64,000 nt of DNA from an uncultured Flavobacteriaceae bacterium (GTDB lineage Bacteria > Bacteroidota > Bacteroidia > Flavobacteriales > Flavobacteriaceae), in the NCBI GenBank assembly GCA_947502635.1, contig CANNAN010000010.1, positions 62,001-126,000 of the forward strand. Reading direction: 5' to 3'. Below the pieces are notes generated by a model, which ran no database searches, had not been told where the DNA came from, and saw only the letters and a program-made list of their open reading frames with translations. The position numbers were made by a program, and so were the translations under genes. This document shows positions 18,113 through 26,426 of this stretch, one piece after another (the first letter of the stretch is position 1; the number at the start of each line of letters is the position of its first letter).

Positions 18113-18760
18113 ATGAAAATTTATATACTTATACTCATAACATTATTATTAAGTGCCTGTAATGGTAATACTCAAGTTATGAAAAGCAAAGCTAAAGATA
18201 CACCAGAGGTTCGTGCTATGCTCGAAGCCTTTAATAAGCAAGAGCATCGTATAGAAATTAATAAGTGTGAACTAAGATATAATGGAAATACTTTCTTTCT
18301 TGGTTCTACTTTAGAAGACCTTAAGAAAATTTTTGGAGAACCAGATTATAATGGCCATTATGCATATGCATGGAAAAGTATTGGTGTTGTTGTTACAAAA
18401 AATAAAAATAATGATAACTTGAGAAGTATATATTTATATATATATGAAGGTTATGATAATGTCATTAAACCCAACGATAAGTATATTTTAATAGAAGGTA
18501 TTCCTCTAAATCGAAACTTAGTTTTTGCAGATTTCATCAATAACTCGACTTATGAGTTTGATGATTTTTTAATTACTAAGGATAGTTATGATATGATTAA
18601 GAATTCTTGTAATAACAATAAGGATAAAATCAAATATTCTTTCGATTCTTCTGTGCCTTACGACTATTCAGGAGGAGGGCATTTGCAAGTAAGAGGTGGT
18701 TTCAGACCAGATCTTACCCATCCAGTAGAAAGAATTAGTATTTATAAGACTAGAAAATAA
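18113..18760 (+). CDS. Lipoprotein, putative immunity protein (family copy 3)
   Basis: This 215-aa lipoprotein is nearly identical to the 14021 copy at both ends: lipobox LLLSAC, EAFNKQEHRIEINKCE, FGEPDYN and YSGGGHLQVRG. About 50 residues in the middle (85-130) differ, so selection or gene conversion has acted on the variable core. It is intact, without a functional effector upstream, so it looks like an orphan immunity gene. Copied flanks extend to 18825. Such orphans can protect against siblings carrying the old effector (inference). Confidence 0.65.
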   Translation: MKIYILILITLLLSACNGNTQVMKSKAKDTPEVRAMLEAFNKQEHRIEINKCELRYNGNTFFLGSTLEDLKKIFGEPDYNGHYAYAWKSIGVVVTKNKNNDNLRSIYLYIYEGYDNVIKPNDKYILIEGIPLNRNLVFADFINNSTYEFDDFLITKDSYDMIKNSCNNNKDKIKYSFDSSVPYDYSGGGHLQVRGGFRPDLTHPVERISIYKTRK

Positions 18761-18829
18761 AAGCTTTTATTCCGAAAAATTTAAAATGAAAACTTGATAC
18801 TTTATCAAAAAGGTGTAAAGATAATAGTT

Positions 18830-18907
18830 GAAACTTTAGAAGAAATCAAAAAAACTGGTAAGATGGCAGGAAAACCAATAGCAACGATAGGAAGTATGCA
18901 TATGTGT
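18830..18907 (+). pseudogene. Stub of an immunity 3' end and a PAAR effector 5' end
   Basis: This 78-nt stretch matches 19736-19813: the last codons of the lipoprotein gene (gaaactttagaagaaatc), then the start of the PAAR gene (atggcaggaaaaccaatagc) up to the first CMC residues. After 18907 the match stops and unrelated codons end at 18982. A 62-aa frame spans it, but it is a relic and not a real small PAAR protein. Confidence 0.75.
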
Positions 18908-18981
18908 CTTTATATTGAGTCATTAGATGTATTGGAAGGACATAAAGTAAACGCTATATTTAGCATAAAGTATAAAAAATA

Positions 18982-19767
18982 ATGAAACAAAAACTAGATA
19001 TTATTACAAAACAACTCAGTATACTAAGCATGCTTTTATGCTTAATATCCTGCAATTTTTTGTCTAAAGAAACAAGAGCACAAGAGATGGAAGAACAAGA
19101 AAAACAATTAGAGCAGGAAACTGTAGACGATTATACAGATAATTACACGATTACACCAAATTATGAGCATCCAAAATTTAAAGAATTAAGTGACGCCTTT
19201 GCAAAACAAGCACACCGTTTCGAAATTGATGCTTGCGAATTTAAATACAATGGAAAGTCTTTTTTTATAGGAGATTCGATGGAGAAGATTGTTGAGGTTT
19301 TTGGTGAGCCAGATAGAAAAATAGAAACATTGGATAAATCTTCTTTGGTTTGTAAATATAAATTATTCAAGCTTTCAATATCTTTTTCCACAAGAGAAAA
19401 AAATATTGAAAGCTTTTCAATAAGAATGAGTGATTACAGAGGTAATGAAGATACAGTATATAGAATTATTGTGTTTAGGGGGGTTCCGTATCAACTTGAT
19501 ATGACTTTAAACCAATTTATGGAATTGTCTGATTTAAATCATGATAAATTAAGACATAATGTTGCAGCATTCTATATTAGACAAAAAGAATGTGCACCAA
19601 GTAAGGAAGAAAGAATTTATACTTCGATTGATTCTACTCCTGCTTATGATTCTGTTGGGGGGGGGCACTTAACGCTTAGAGGCGACTTTGATCCTAATGT
19701 AACAGGAGTGATAAAAAGTTTTTACGTTGGAAAGGAAACTTTAGAAGAAATCAAAAAAAACTGGTAA
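18982..19767 (+). CDS. Lipoprotein, putative immunity protein to the second HET-C effector
   Basis: This 261-aa lipoprotein has a longer signal ending in LCLISC, an acidic/glutamine-rich spacer (about 35-55), then the same domain as the 215-aa copies: FAKQAHRFEIDACEFKYNG, FGEPD and GGGHLTLRGDF at the C-terminus. It is 1 nt before the PAAR effector ATG, so translation should be coupled. Here the putative immunity gene precedes the toxin, in contrast to the first effector, where it follows. This divergent member is the most likely cognate partner. Confidence 0.65.
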   Translation: MKQKLDIITKQLSILSMLLCLISCNFLSKETRAQEMEEQEKQLEQETVDDYTDNYTITPNYEHPKFKELSDAFAKQAHRFEIDACEFKYNGKSFFIGDSMEKIVEVFGEPDRKIETLDKSSLVCKYKLFKLSISFSTREKNIESFSIRMSDYRGNEDTVYRIIVFRGVPYQLDMTLNQFMELSDLNHDKLRHNVAAFYIRQKECAPSKEERIYTSIDSTPAYDSVGGGHLTLRGDFDPNVTGVIKSFYVGKETLEEIKKNW

Positions 19768-19768
19768 G

Positions 19769-22700
19769 ATGGCAGGAAAACCAATAGCAACGATAGGCAG
19801 TATGCATATGTGTCCAATGTGTAGTGGTTCAGTACCGCATGTAGGTGGTCCCATAACAGGCCCAGGCGCGCCTAATGTATTAATTAATAGTAAACCTGTA
19901 GCCCTTATTGGGGATATGTGTACTTGTATTGGGCCGCCAGATGTCGTAGCTCAAGGACATCCTCTTGTAAAGGTTAATGGGGTATCTGTAGTCTGTCAAG
20001 GCGATTTAACAGCACATGGGGGTATGATTACTTCAGGAGAACCAACGGTTATGATAAGTACTGCGGTGCCTTCGCCATCGCAAACCATGCCCAAAGAAAA
20101 GATTCCGTTCCCAAAAATCACATTTGTAAACCGAGCTATAGCGGCTTTTACTGGGAACTCATTAAGTGAGGCAGAAGCGAATCAAGACGCATTAGCAAAT
20201 CAAGCAGAGGAAACACCTGTGTCTGAAGATAGTGAAGAGGTAGCCTTAACAACAACCTACCCACAAGAACAGTTACAGCACTTAGCAGCCAACACAACAT
20301 TACACCAATTTTTATACAATTTTATAGCTATTTTTGGTAAAGATATCCCTTCAAAAGCTTACGAGGAGTTATTTAAGGATGCCAAAGAAAATGCGAGTAT
20401 ACTTACCCCTACATTAGTTGTAAAGAAGACTGTTCCTTATGGCGGGAAAGCCTTGTTTTATAATAATAAACGAGAAGATATCCAAGAAATTTGGGTAGGT
20501 GAAGCCTTTGTTCGTGAGGCAGCGGAGAATAACGATACTCGTGGCGAATTAATGGTGGCTTTGGTAGAAGAATTTGGGCATTGGTTGGATTATTTATTGC
20601 GAAATAAATATGCCGAAACCGAGCGAAATGATGCCATGCGAGATGAGGGGGCTTATTTCTCTTACCGCTTATTACAACTTAATAGCATCGATAAAAAAGA
20701 TCAATATTATGCAGATGCCACTATAGCTGGAGCAGCACATCAATTAACCTGGGATTACGAATCCTACCATAAAGGCTTAAAAGCTTATGTTGGTGAAGAA
20801 CGCTGGAATAAAGACGACCATTTTGGACCTTTTGAGTTTTATAAAGCAGGCTTTTTAAAAGAAGACGAAGGTGAGTATTCACATGGGAATATTGAATTAA
20901 TTGGATTGTCTCAAAGTTTATTAGATAGTGAGCTTTCTGATAAATTAGGACATAAAGGAGATCCTTTAAAAATAAAGGAATACCTTATAAATATCTACTT
21001 CGGAAACTGGAAACGCGATTTTTCACAGGGTTTAGATCCACTGGTAATTCGTTTATTAGCCAATGCTTTAAAGGCCTTTGCAGATCAAAGTGATTTACCC
21101 GAAGAATCTACATACGATGATTCTTTGAAGCGTTTTAGTTTTAACAGGTTAAAAACAGATACTGTAACAGAAAATGAAGAGGTTACATACAAATTTGGTT
21201 TACTGGGCTTAAATTTTGTAGAAAAGACTTTTAAACCTGTAGAGGTGTCTGTAAAAATGATAAGCACCATGCTAGAAATGCTTGCCGCAAAGGAGTTTAT
21301 ATACACACCAATGGTAGAAGCAGGGTATAATGGTAATATTAATTACAACCAGTATTTATTAAAGCTTAAAGAAGAGTTTTCTGCTATAAATAAAGACGAG
21401 ATGGGTGTTTATATTCCAGCAGAGCATATTGATAATCCTAAAGGGGTAGGTACTAAATTAGAGATTACAGAAGCCGATGGCAGTGTAACCAAAAAGGATA
21501 ATGATGATAAAGCTATTATGCCAGAATTTATAGGTATTGATGCCCAGAAAAAATCATTACACAAAATCAATACGGCGTTTGGGATGAAAAACTACATCCG
21601 TAATGAAAACACAGGAGCAGGCAAACGAGCTTTTAAAAATTCAGAACTTCCTAATAGGTACCTATATTCCCATACCTATATTTTAGACAAACTAAAAGAA
21701 GCCTCGAAAAACGGCGGGTATAAAAATAAAGCATGTAAAGATAGCCTGGGAGCAGCATTACATACTCTAGAGGATTATTTTGCCCATAGTAATTATGCCG
21801 AACTTGCTTTAATAAAAGAAGGTGCTTATGGGGTATTTCCTTGGGTAACTCAGGTTGAATTTAATGAAATAGATAAGTCTGCAAAAAAGAAAAAAGGAGT
21901 CGATTACCTTAAATATATTAAGGACCATTCATACAGAGTAAAAGTAAATAATGCCCCCAGTACTTATGATGTTGTAGAGAATGCCATTGGGATTAATAGA
22001 AATAACCAATTAGTTACTAAAATACCTTTGGTTACAGGAACTTTTGGTCTTTTAGATACAGTTGCAAGTTTATTGCCAATAGTGGCACATGCATTCGATT
22101 ATGATGTGAAAACGTCTAAAAGAGACCTTGAAAAACAGCGAGAAGCAGCTAAAAAAGAAGAACATGGGCATTTTTATTATACAGATAATATCAATTCAAG
22201 AGCTTTTCCAGAGGTTTTAGGATTAGAGCTATTAAGAGATATAGCTAATGATACAGAAGGAGAAGATCATATTGTAGTAAAAGGTTTTTTAAAAGCTTTA
22301 GCTGCCAGAGATGGTATATATAAAGGATTGGATGAAATGAGTGAAAAAGCACATTCAATTTACGATGAATATGTGCCAGATGATACAAAACGGTGGATAG
22401 AAGAAGAAGCGGCGCCAAAGGCTAAAAAAGTTACTGATAAAATAAGTAAGAAAAAAACGGACATTGTAGATGGTATTATGGCGCCTATTTATAAAGTTCT
22501 GTATAGCTTTATTACCATGATTGCTGCTAATATTAATGATATTCAAGTATTACAACAAGCAGATATAAAAAAGCTTTTAGAAGAATCTAAGAAAGGAATA
22601 TGGGATTTGGGTATAGGTATGAATCCTTCGCATACTCAGGTAGCTAAAGATGATCCGCATCATCCTATGCATGGGCTTTCGGCAGTGTTAGCTATAGAAG

Positions 22701-23395
22701 CAGTGCAACGTATAGGAACTAAAGTTTTTAATACATGGCAAGGCAAAGGAACGTTTATAGATGTAGAAAAAGAATTGAATGCTATTATGAAACACCCTGC
22801 TCAAACCAATTGGCAATCTGGTATTGTTAAAAAATGGATGCGAGGCACTTCTAAACATAAAGAGGGTGGAAAAGTTTCGGAAATAAGTAATAGAAGTTTG
22901 ATTTGTGAAGCCAGTTCTCCATCTGTAGCTATAGGGCGTTTATTGCATGTTAATGTAGAAATAAAAGAGATTTTGGAAGATTTAGAGCATGTGGCAAATC
23001 AACCTCGATTTAAAAATATCAATGAGGTAATTGAAAAAATGTACACAGATTCTAAGGATGAAAATAAAGAGGTGTTTGAAACTTTTGAATCTACCTTAGA
23101 AACGATAAAATCAAGAATAAAGTCACAAGATGAGGCTCTTACAGAATTACAGAATGAATGGGATAAACAATTTCCAGAGTCCTTATATTGTCGTATGGAC
23201 CACCCAGCAATTTTATACCAAGTGCAAACAGGTGATACATTGGGTGAAATAGCTATAAAAGGAAGTACAACTATTGAAGATTTATTAGAATTAAACCCTT
23301 TTATAGATCCAGATTCTATGATTATTTATGCAGGAACAGATATTAAAGTACCAAATCCTATTTTTAATAGCCCCAGTAGTACTATTTTAGATTAG
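19769..23395 (+). CDS. PAAR - HET-C-like - LysM T6SS effector (copy 2)
   Basis: This 1208-aa paralogue of the 10599 effector is close in the PAAR part (1-95) and in the HET-C motifs: HGNIE (about 371), GNWKRDFSQGLDP (about 411), GVYIPAEHIDNPKG (about 546), GMKNYI (about 606), LHTLEDYFAHSNYAELAL (about 662) and PSHTQVAKDDP (about 951). Between about 700 and 950 it has an extra charged, partly coiled segment. The LEEFGHWLD-like motif is VALVEEFGHWLDYLL (about 266). It ends in a LysM domain (1149-1196). Two nearly parallel effectors in one locus point to duplication and diversification, each with its own lipoprotein partner. Confidence 0.8.
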   Translation: MAGKPIATIGSMHMCPMCSGSVPHVGGPITGPGAPNVLINSKPVALIGDMCTCIGPPDVVAQGHPLVKVNGVSVVCQGDLTAHGGMITSGEPTVMISTAVPSPSQTMPKEKIPFPKITFVNRAIAAFTGNSLSEAEANQDALANQAEETPVSEDSEEVALTTTYPQEQLQHLAANTTLHQFLYNFIAIFGKDIPSKAYEELFKDAKENASILTPTLVVKKTVPYGGKALFYNNKREDIQEIWVGEAFVREAAENNDTRGELMVALVEEFGHWLDYLLRNKYAETERNDAMRDEGAYFSYRLLQLNSIDKKDQYYADATIAGAAHQLTWDYESYHKGLKAYVGEERWNKDDHFGPFEFYKAGFLKEDEGEYSHGNIELIGLSQSLLDSELSDKLGHKGDPLKIKEYLINIYFGNWKRDFSQGLDPLVIRLLANALKAFADQSDLPEESTYDDSLKRFSFNRLKTDTVTENEEVTYKFGLLGLNFVEKTFKPVEVSVKMISTMLEMLAAKEFIYTPMVEAGYNGNINYNQYLLKLKEEFSAINKDEMGVYIPAEHIDNPKGVGTKLEITEADGSVTKKDNDDKAIMPEFIGIDAQKKSLHKINTAFGMKNYIRNENTGAGKRAFKNSELPNRYLYSHTYILDKLKEASKNGGYKNKACKDSLGAALHTLEDYFAHSNYAELALIKEGAYGVFPWVTQVEFNEIDKSAKKKKGVDYLKYIKDHSYRVKVNNAPSTYDVVENAIGINRNNQLVTKIPLVTGTFGLLDTVASLLPIVAHAFDYDVKTSKRDLEKQREAAKKEEHGHFYYTDNINSRAFPEVLGLELLRDIANDTEGEDHIVVKGFLKALAARDGIYKGLDEMSEKAHSIYDEYVPDDTKRWIEEEAAPKAKKVTDKISKKKTDIVDGIMAPIYKVLYSFITMIAANINDIQVLQQADIKKLLEESKKGIWDLGIGMNPSHTQVAKDDPHHPMHGLSAVLAIEAVQRIGTKVFNTWQGKGTFIDVEKELNAIMKHPAQTNWQSGIVKKWMRGTSKHKEGGKVSEISNRSLICEASSPSVAIGRLLHVNVEIKEILEDLEHVANQPRFKNINEVIEKMYTDSKDENKEVFETFESTLETIKSRIKSQDEALTELQNEWDKQFPESLYCRMDHPAILYQVQTGDTLGEIAIKGSTTIEDLLELNPFIDPDSMIIYAGTDIKVPNPIFNSPSSTILD

Positions 23396-23739
23396 AAGTA
23401 GTTTCTAGTCTTGCAAAAATAGTATTGAGTTTGAAAATGTCGATGGAAAAGAGACGAATATTTTGTATCGGTAAGTGAATTACAAACTAGAAAGTGCTTG
23501 AAAATAAAGAAATAGTGAGATAGTAAATTTTCTGAACTCGAACTATGTTTGTATGAAAAATCTTCTGAAAGTCATATTGCATGGAATAATTAATTGCTAG
23601 ATTTTTAGATATATCTGTAACAGGATTAGTGTTTTCCGTCTATCAATATAATCAAACAAACTAAGTATGATTTTACCTTCCTTTAAATCATTTATTATAT
23701 TTATATTTACTTACAAAATTTAAACAATTTCAAAAATAT
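23396..23739 (+). other. Gap between the second effector and tssO
   Basis: This gap of 344 nt has no convincing frame or hairpin terminator. It is AT-rich, as expected for a promoter region of tssO, but I see no clear pair of TTTG and TAnnTTTG elements. Confidence 0.5.
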
Positions 23740-24249
23740 ATGAAACCAAAGAATGTTAAAGAAAGGCGTAATAGTTTTTTAAAATTTTTATTACTTTTTT
23801 TAGTAACAGTAGGTACCATTGTTACTGCTGTGTATTTTAATTTTAAAGTGCCTAATAAAGAAAATGAATTACTAAAAAATCAAGCTAAGTCTATAGAGAA
23901 AGAAATAGATTTTCAAAGTGATTTTTCTGAGCAAATGGGAAATATAAAGCACATGATAGATTCTTTGGATACACCAGGAGTAAACATCCCTTTTCAGAAT
24001 AATTTAATAAGTAAAAAGTTAGTTAATTTACAAGAGAAAATACCTGTAAAAGATTCTACATATCGATATGATATGTATGCCAATATTGTAAGCTTATATG
24101 CCGAATTACAAGAGACGAAAGCTAAACTAAGAGATTTAAAAGATGCAGAAGCTACTATTAAAGAATATAAAGAGGCTTTAGATAACTGCAAGCAAGATTA
24201 TAAGGAAGTACAGCGTGATTTAGATATAGCCAGACGGTCTTCTAACTAA
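23740..24249 (+). CDS. tssO: T6SSiii membrane protein TssO
   Basis: This 169-aa protein has a short basic N-terminus (MKPKNVKERRNSFLKF), one membrane span (about 15-34) and a periplasmic region that is mostly coiled coil (about 40-75 and 105-165). This is the pattern of TssO, a Bacteroidota-only T6SS envelope component that works together with TssN and other proteins in place of TssJLM. It is separated from the effectors by 344 nt, and faces tssC, tssB and tssH on the opposite strand. Confidence 0.75.
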   Translation: MKPKNVKERRNSFLKFLLLFLVTVGTIVTAVYFNFKVPNKENELLKNQAKSIEKEIDFQSDFSEQMGNIKHMIDSLDTPGVNIPFQNNLISKKLVNLQEKIPVKDSTYRYDMYANIVSLYAELQETKAKLRDLKDAEATIKEYKEALDNCKQDYKEVQRDLDIARRSSN

Positions 24250-24356
24250 CTTTTGTACCCTTATAGTATTGGATGGTGCAGTGGAGCGACGTCGAAGTTT
24301 TGGGCTTGGTTCTTATCGAGCTTAAGCAAGAGAAGAAACTTCTACTGAAGGAGTGT

Positions 24357-24382
24357 CTTTTCTTTGGTCGGACAAAGAAAAG
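24357..24382. repeat. Perfect 10-bp hairpin of an intergenic-repeat type
   Basis: Arms 24357-24366 (cttttctttg) and 24373-24382 are exact reverse complements around a 6-nt loop. It sits in the 250-nt tail of tssO and may end the tssO mRNA, although the T-run is weak. Its flanks (ttcttctcttgc-type words) look like flavobacterial intergenic repeat sequence. Confidence 0.45.
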
Positions 24383-24490
24383 TAATTAATAAAATATAAA
24401 CCTTCTTTAAAAATGTGGATATACTGTAGTTGCAGATAAACAAGGAAAGTCCGTTTTAAGCATTTTTTAATTTGAAGATCTACCAAAATA

Positions 24491-24524
24491 AAAAAAGGAT
24501 TTAACAATTATTAAATCCTTTTTT
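24491..24524. terminator. Bidirectional terminator between tssO and tssC
   Basis: Arms 24491-24504 and 24511-24524 are exact reverse complements (14 bp) with a 6-nt loop, with A-run on one side and T-run on the other. It can stop both the plus-strand tssO transcript and the minus-strand tssHBC transcript. Confidence 0.85.
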
Positions 24525-24545
24525 TATACGTCGTTTTATGACTGT

Positions 24546-25904
24546 TTATTTTTGTTGCTCATATTCAGCATCCCATTCATTACCGTCATCTCCTTTTTGT
24601 CCATCCATTTTAATTAAAAAGTTTTTGGCAGGGAAATAAGGTTTCATATGTACATCTAAATACACACGGTCTTTATGGTTAGGGTCTTGTTCAAACCTTT
24701 TTATCGAAAAGTCTTCAATTAACTTATCTGGACCAGTAACTTCATCAAGGAATTTAACAATCTGACCCATTAATTCTTTTCTTGTTTTGGCATTAAAGTT
24801 TTCGAAAGCACGACGGTTTAAGAAATCCATTAATACTTTTGTAACATAATCAAATACACGTACTACAGAATAGGTTTGAAGTCCTAAATTATCGCCATTA
24901 AATAAAGTTTTTGCAGAAAAAGCCATAACCTTACCATATTCATTAACCATAGGAACCAGACCGAGCTTTTCTAGTTGTGCAATTTCACTTTTTCTAAGAT
25001 CAAATCGAACACCATCAATTTCATTAATACCACCGTGCTTTTTACCAGCAGTTACCTGAGACATTAAAGTATTGTATATTTTACCAGCTAAAGCTCCAGA
25101 AGGGGGTACGAATAAATCATCATCTTCTCCAACTTCGTCATGCTTACCACGACCAACAAGCCAATTACAAGCCATAATAACGTTAGATCGGTATTTATCT
25201 CCTCCTGTAAGGTTTGCTGCTTCAAACATTTCCATAACATCGTCTGGCTCATCTAAATGCTCAAAATCTGTAACCAGCATGGCTTTATTTTCATAAGCAA
25301 TTTTAGCCCATTTTTCTACGACTTTATTAGACCCTAAATATCCAGGAATAACAAGTAATCCGTAATTCTCTCTTAAATCTAAACGATCATAAGTGGATTT
25401 TAATTCATCAGCAATAGCATCTATAAAACGGGTATTGTCCAAATCCTTAACCTGATCTAATTCTGCATTTACTATAGATATATTTTTTAATTTATCAGAT
25501 TCCGTATTTTTATAGAATAATGCAACAGAACGATATGAACGTTCCAGTTCTCTCGAAGCTTCTACGGCACCTCCTAAATTTTTCTTTAACATTTGTTGAG
25601 ATATTTCAGAATGCTTTTCAGATTCATCAATCATATCAGTAATGTTCTCAGACTGAGATAATACATCAGACCAAATTTCTAAGGTCTTCTTCAAGGTTTC
25701 CCGATCTTCTTTTTTGGTGCTTTCTGTTAAAAATATCTTTTTCCTGGCTTTACGTTCAGGGTTCATATTTTGAACCCCTTCTATACAGGCTTCTAATAAA
25801 TCAAAACCGCCATATTTGGCTAATTTTTCATTGTTTTCTTTTAAATGTTGTGCAGGATTCTCTACTGGAGAAACTTGTTGCGGGGCTTGTTTAGATTCTG
25901 CCAT
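24546..25904 (-). CDS. tssC: T6SS sheath subunit TssC
   Basis: This 452-aa protein is the large sheath subunit, which forms the contractile sheath with TssB. The mid region (about 170-300, with NYGLLVIPGYLG and NVIMACNWLVGRG) and the C-terminal part ending DGNEWDAEYEQQK fit Bacteroidota TssC. It starts 3 nt after the tssB stop, so the pair is coupled. Length is usual. No signal peptide. Confidence 0.93.
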   Translation of the reverse strand: MAESKQAPQQVSPVENPAQHLKENNEKLAKYGGFDLLEACIEGVQNMNPERKARKKIFLTESTKKEDRETLKKTLEIWSDVLSQSENITDMIDESEKHSEISQQMLKKNLGGAVEASRELERSYRSVALFYKNTESDKLKNISIVNAELDQVKDLDNTRFIDAIADELKSTYDRLDLRENYGLLVIPGYLGSNKVVEKWAKIAYENKAMLVTDFEHLDEPDDVMEMFEAANLTGGDKYRSNVIMACNWLVGRGKHDEVGEDDDLFVPPSGALAGKIYNTLMSQVTAGKKHGGINEIDGVRFDLRKSEIAQLEKLGLVPMVNEYGKVMAFSAKTLFNGDNLGLQTYSVVRVFDYVTKVLMDFLNRRAFENFNAKTRKELMGQIVKFLDEVTGPDKLIEDFSIKRFEQDPNHKDRVYLDVHMKPYFPAKNFLIKMDGQKGDDGNEWDAEYEQQK

Positions 25905-25907
25905 GTC

Positions 25908-26357
25908 TTATTTTTTTTCTTCTATTTCAGTTATTAATGCACGAATAGACTCCATTAAAGCGGCTTTAGCATCTGGATCTGTTAAGGCTGCTTTTAAAAT
26001 TTTATTCGTTTTTAACTGTTTTATAATCTTAACGTATTGCTCTTTTTCGGTATTTAAATTTTTTAAAAACTTGCTTTGTCTTGTAATGCCTTTCGCTCCA
26101 AAATCACCCAGGTTACTAAAGTTTAAAGTTTCTTTTTTTGTGACGCCATTTGCGTCTTCAAAATCAATATCAACTTCAGGTTTAAAATGTTCAAAAACTT
26201 CTTCTACTGTTTTTAAACCTTTTATAACCTCTGGTTTTATAGGTTGATTATCTGTAAGTTTTTCTACTAATAAAGTTCTGTTTTGTGGAATTTCCTGGAT
26301 TGCTTCATTAGCATCACTTTGTATTTCGGTTCCACCTAATCCGTACGTATCACTCAT
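25908..26357 (-). CDS. tssB: T6SS sheath subunit TssB
   Basis: This 149-aa protein is the small sheath subunit. It has the family-like segment VDIDFEDANGVTKKETLNFSNLGDFG (residues split: VDIDFEDANG and LNFSNLGDFGAKG), which pairs with TssC strands, and a helical C-terminus. The start is immediately preceded by an AT-rich 69-nt gap that also contains the end of tssH; tssB may be read from the tssH transcript or a local promoter. Confidence 0.92.
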   Translation of the reverse strand: MSDTYGLGGTEIQSDANEAIQEIPQNRTLLVEKLTDNQPIKPEVIKGLKTVEEVFEHFKPEVDIDFEDANGVTKKETLNFSNLGDFGAKGITRQSKFLKNLNTEKEQYVKIIKQLKTNKILKAALTDPDAKAALMESIRALITEIEEKK

Positions 26358-26426
26358 AACTATGCTTAGTTTTTAAATGTAATTTTCATAAATATATAAA
26401 CTTTTTTTATGAAAAAATTATTATTG

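Noticed and set aside
18794-18982. A small PAAR-like protein of 62 aa
   Set aside because: It is only a fusion of scraps of the downstream immunity and PAAR genes.
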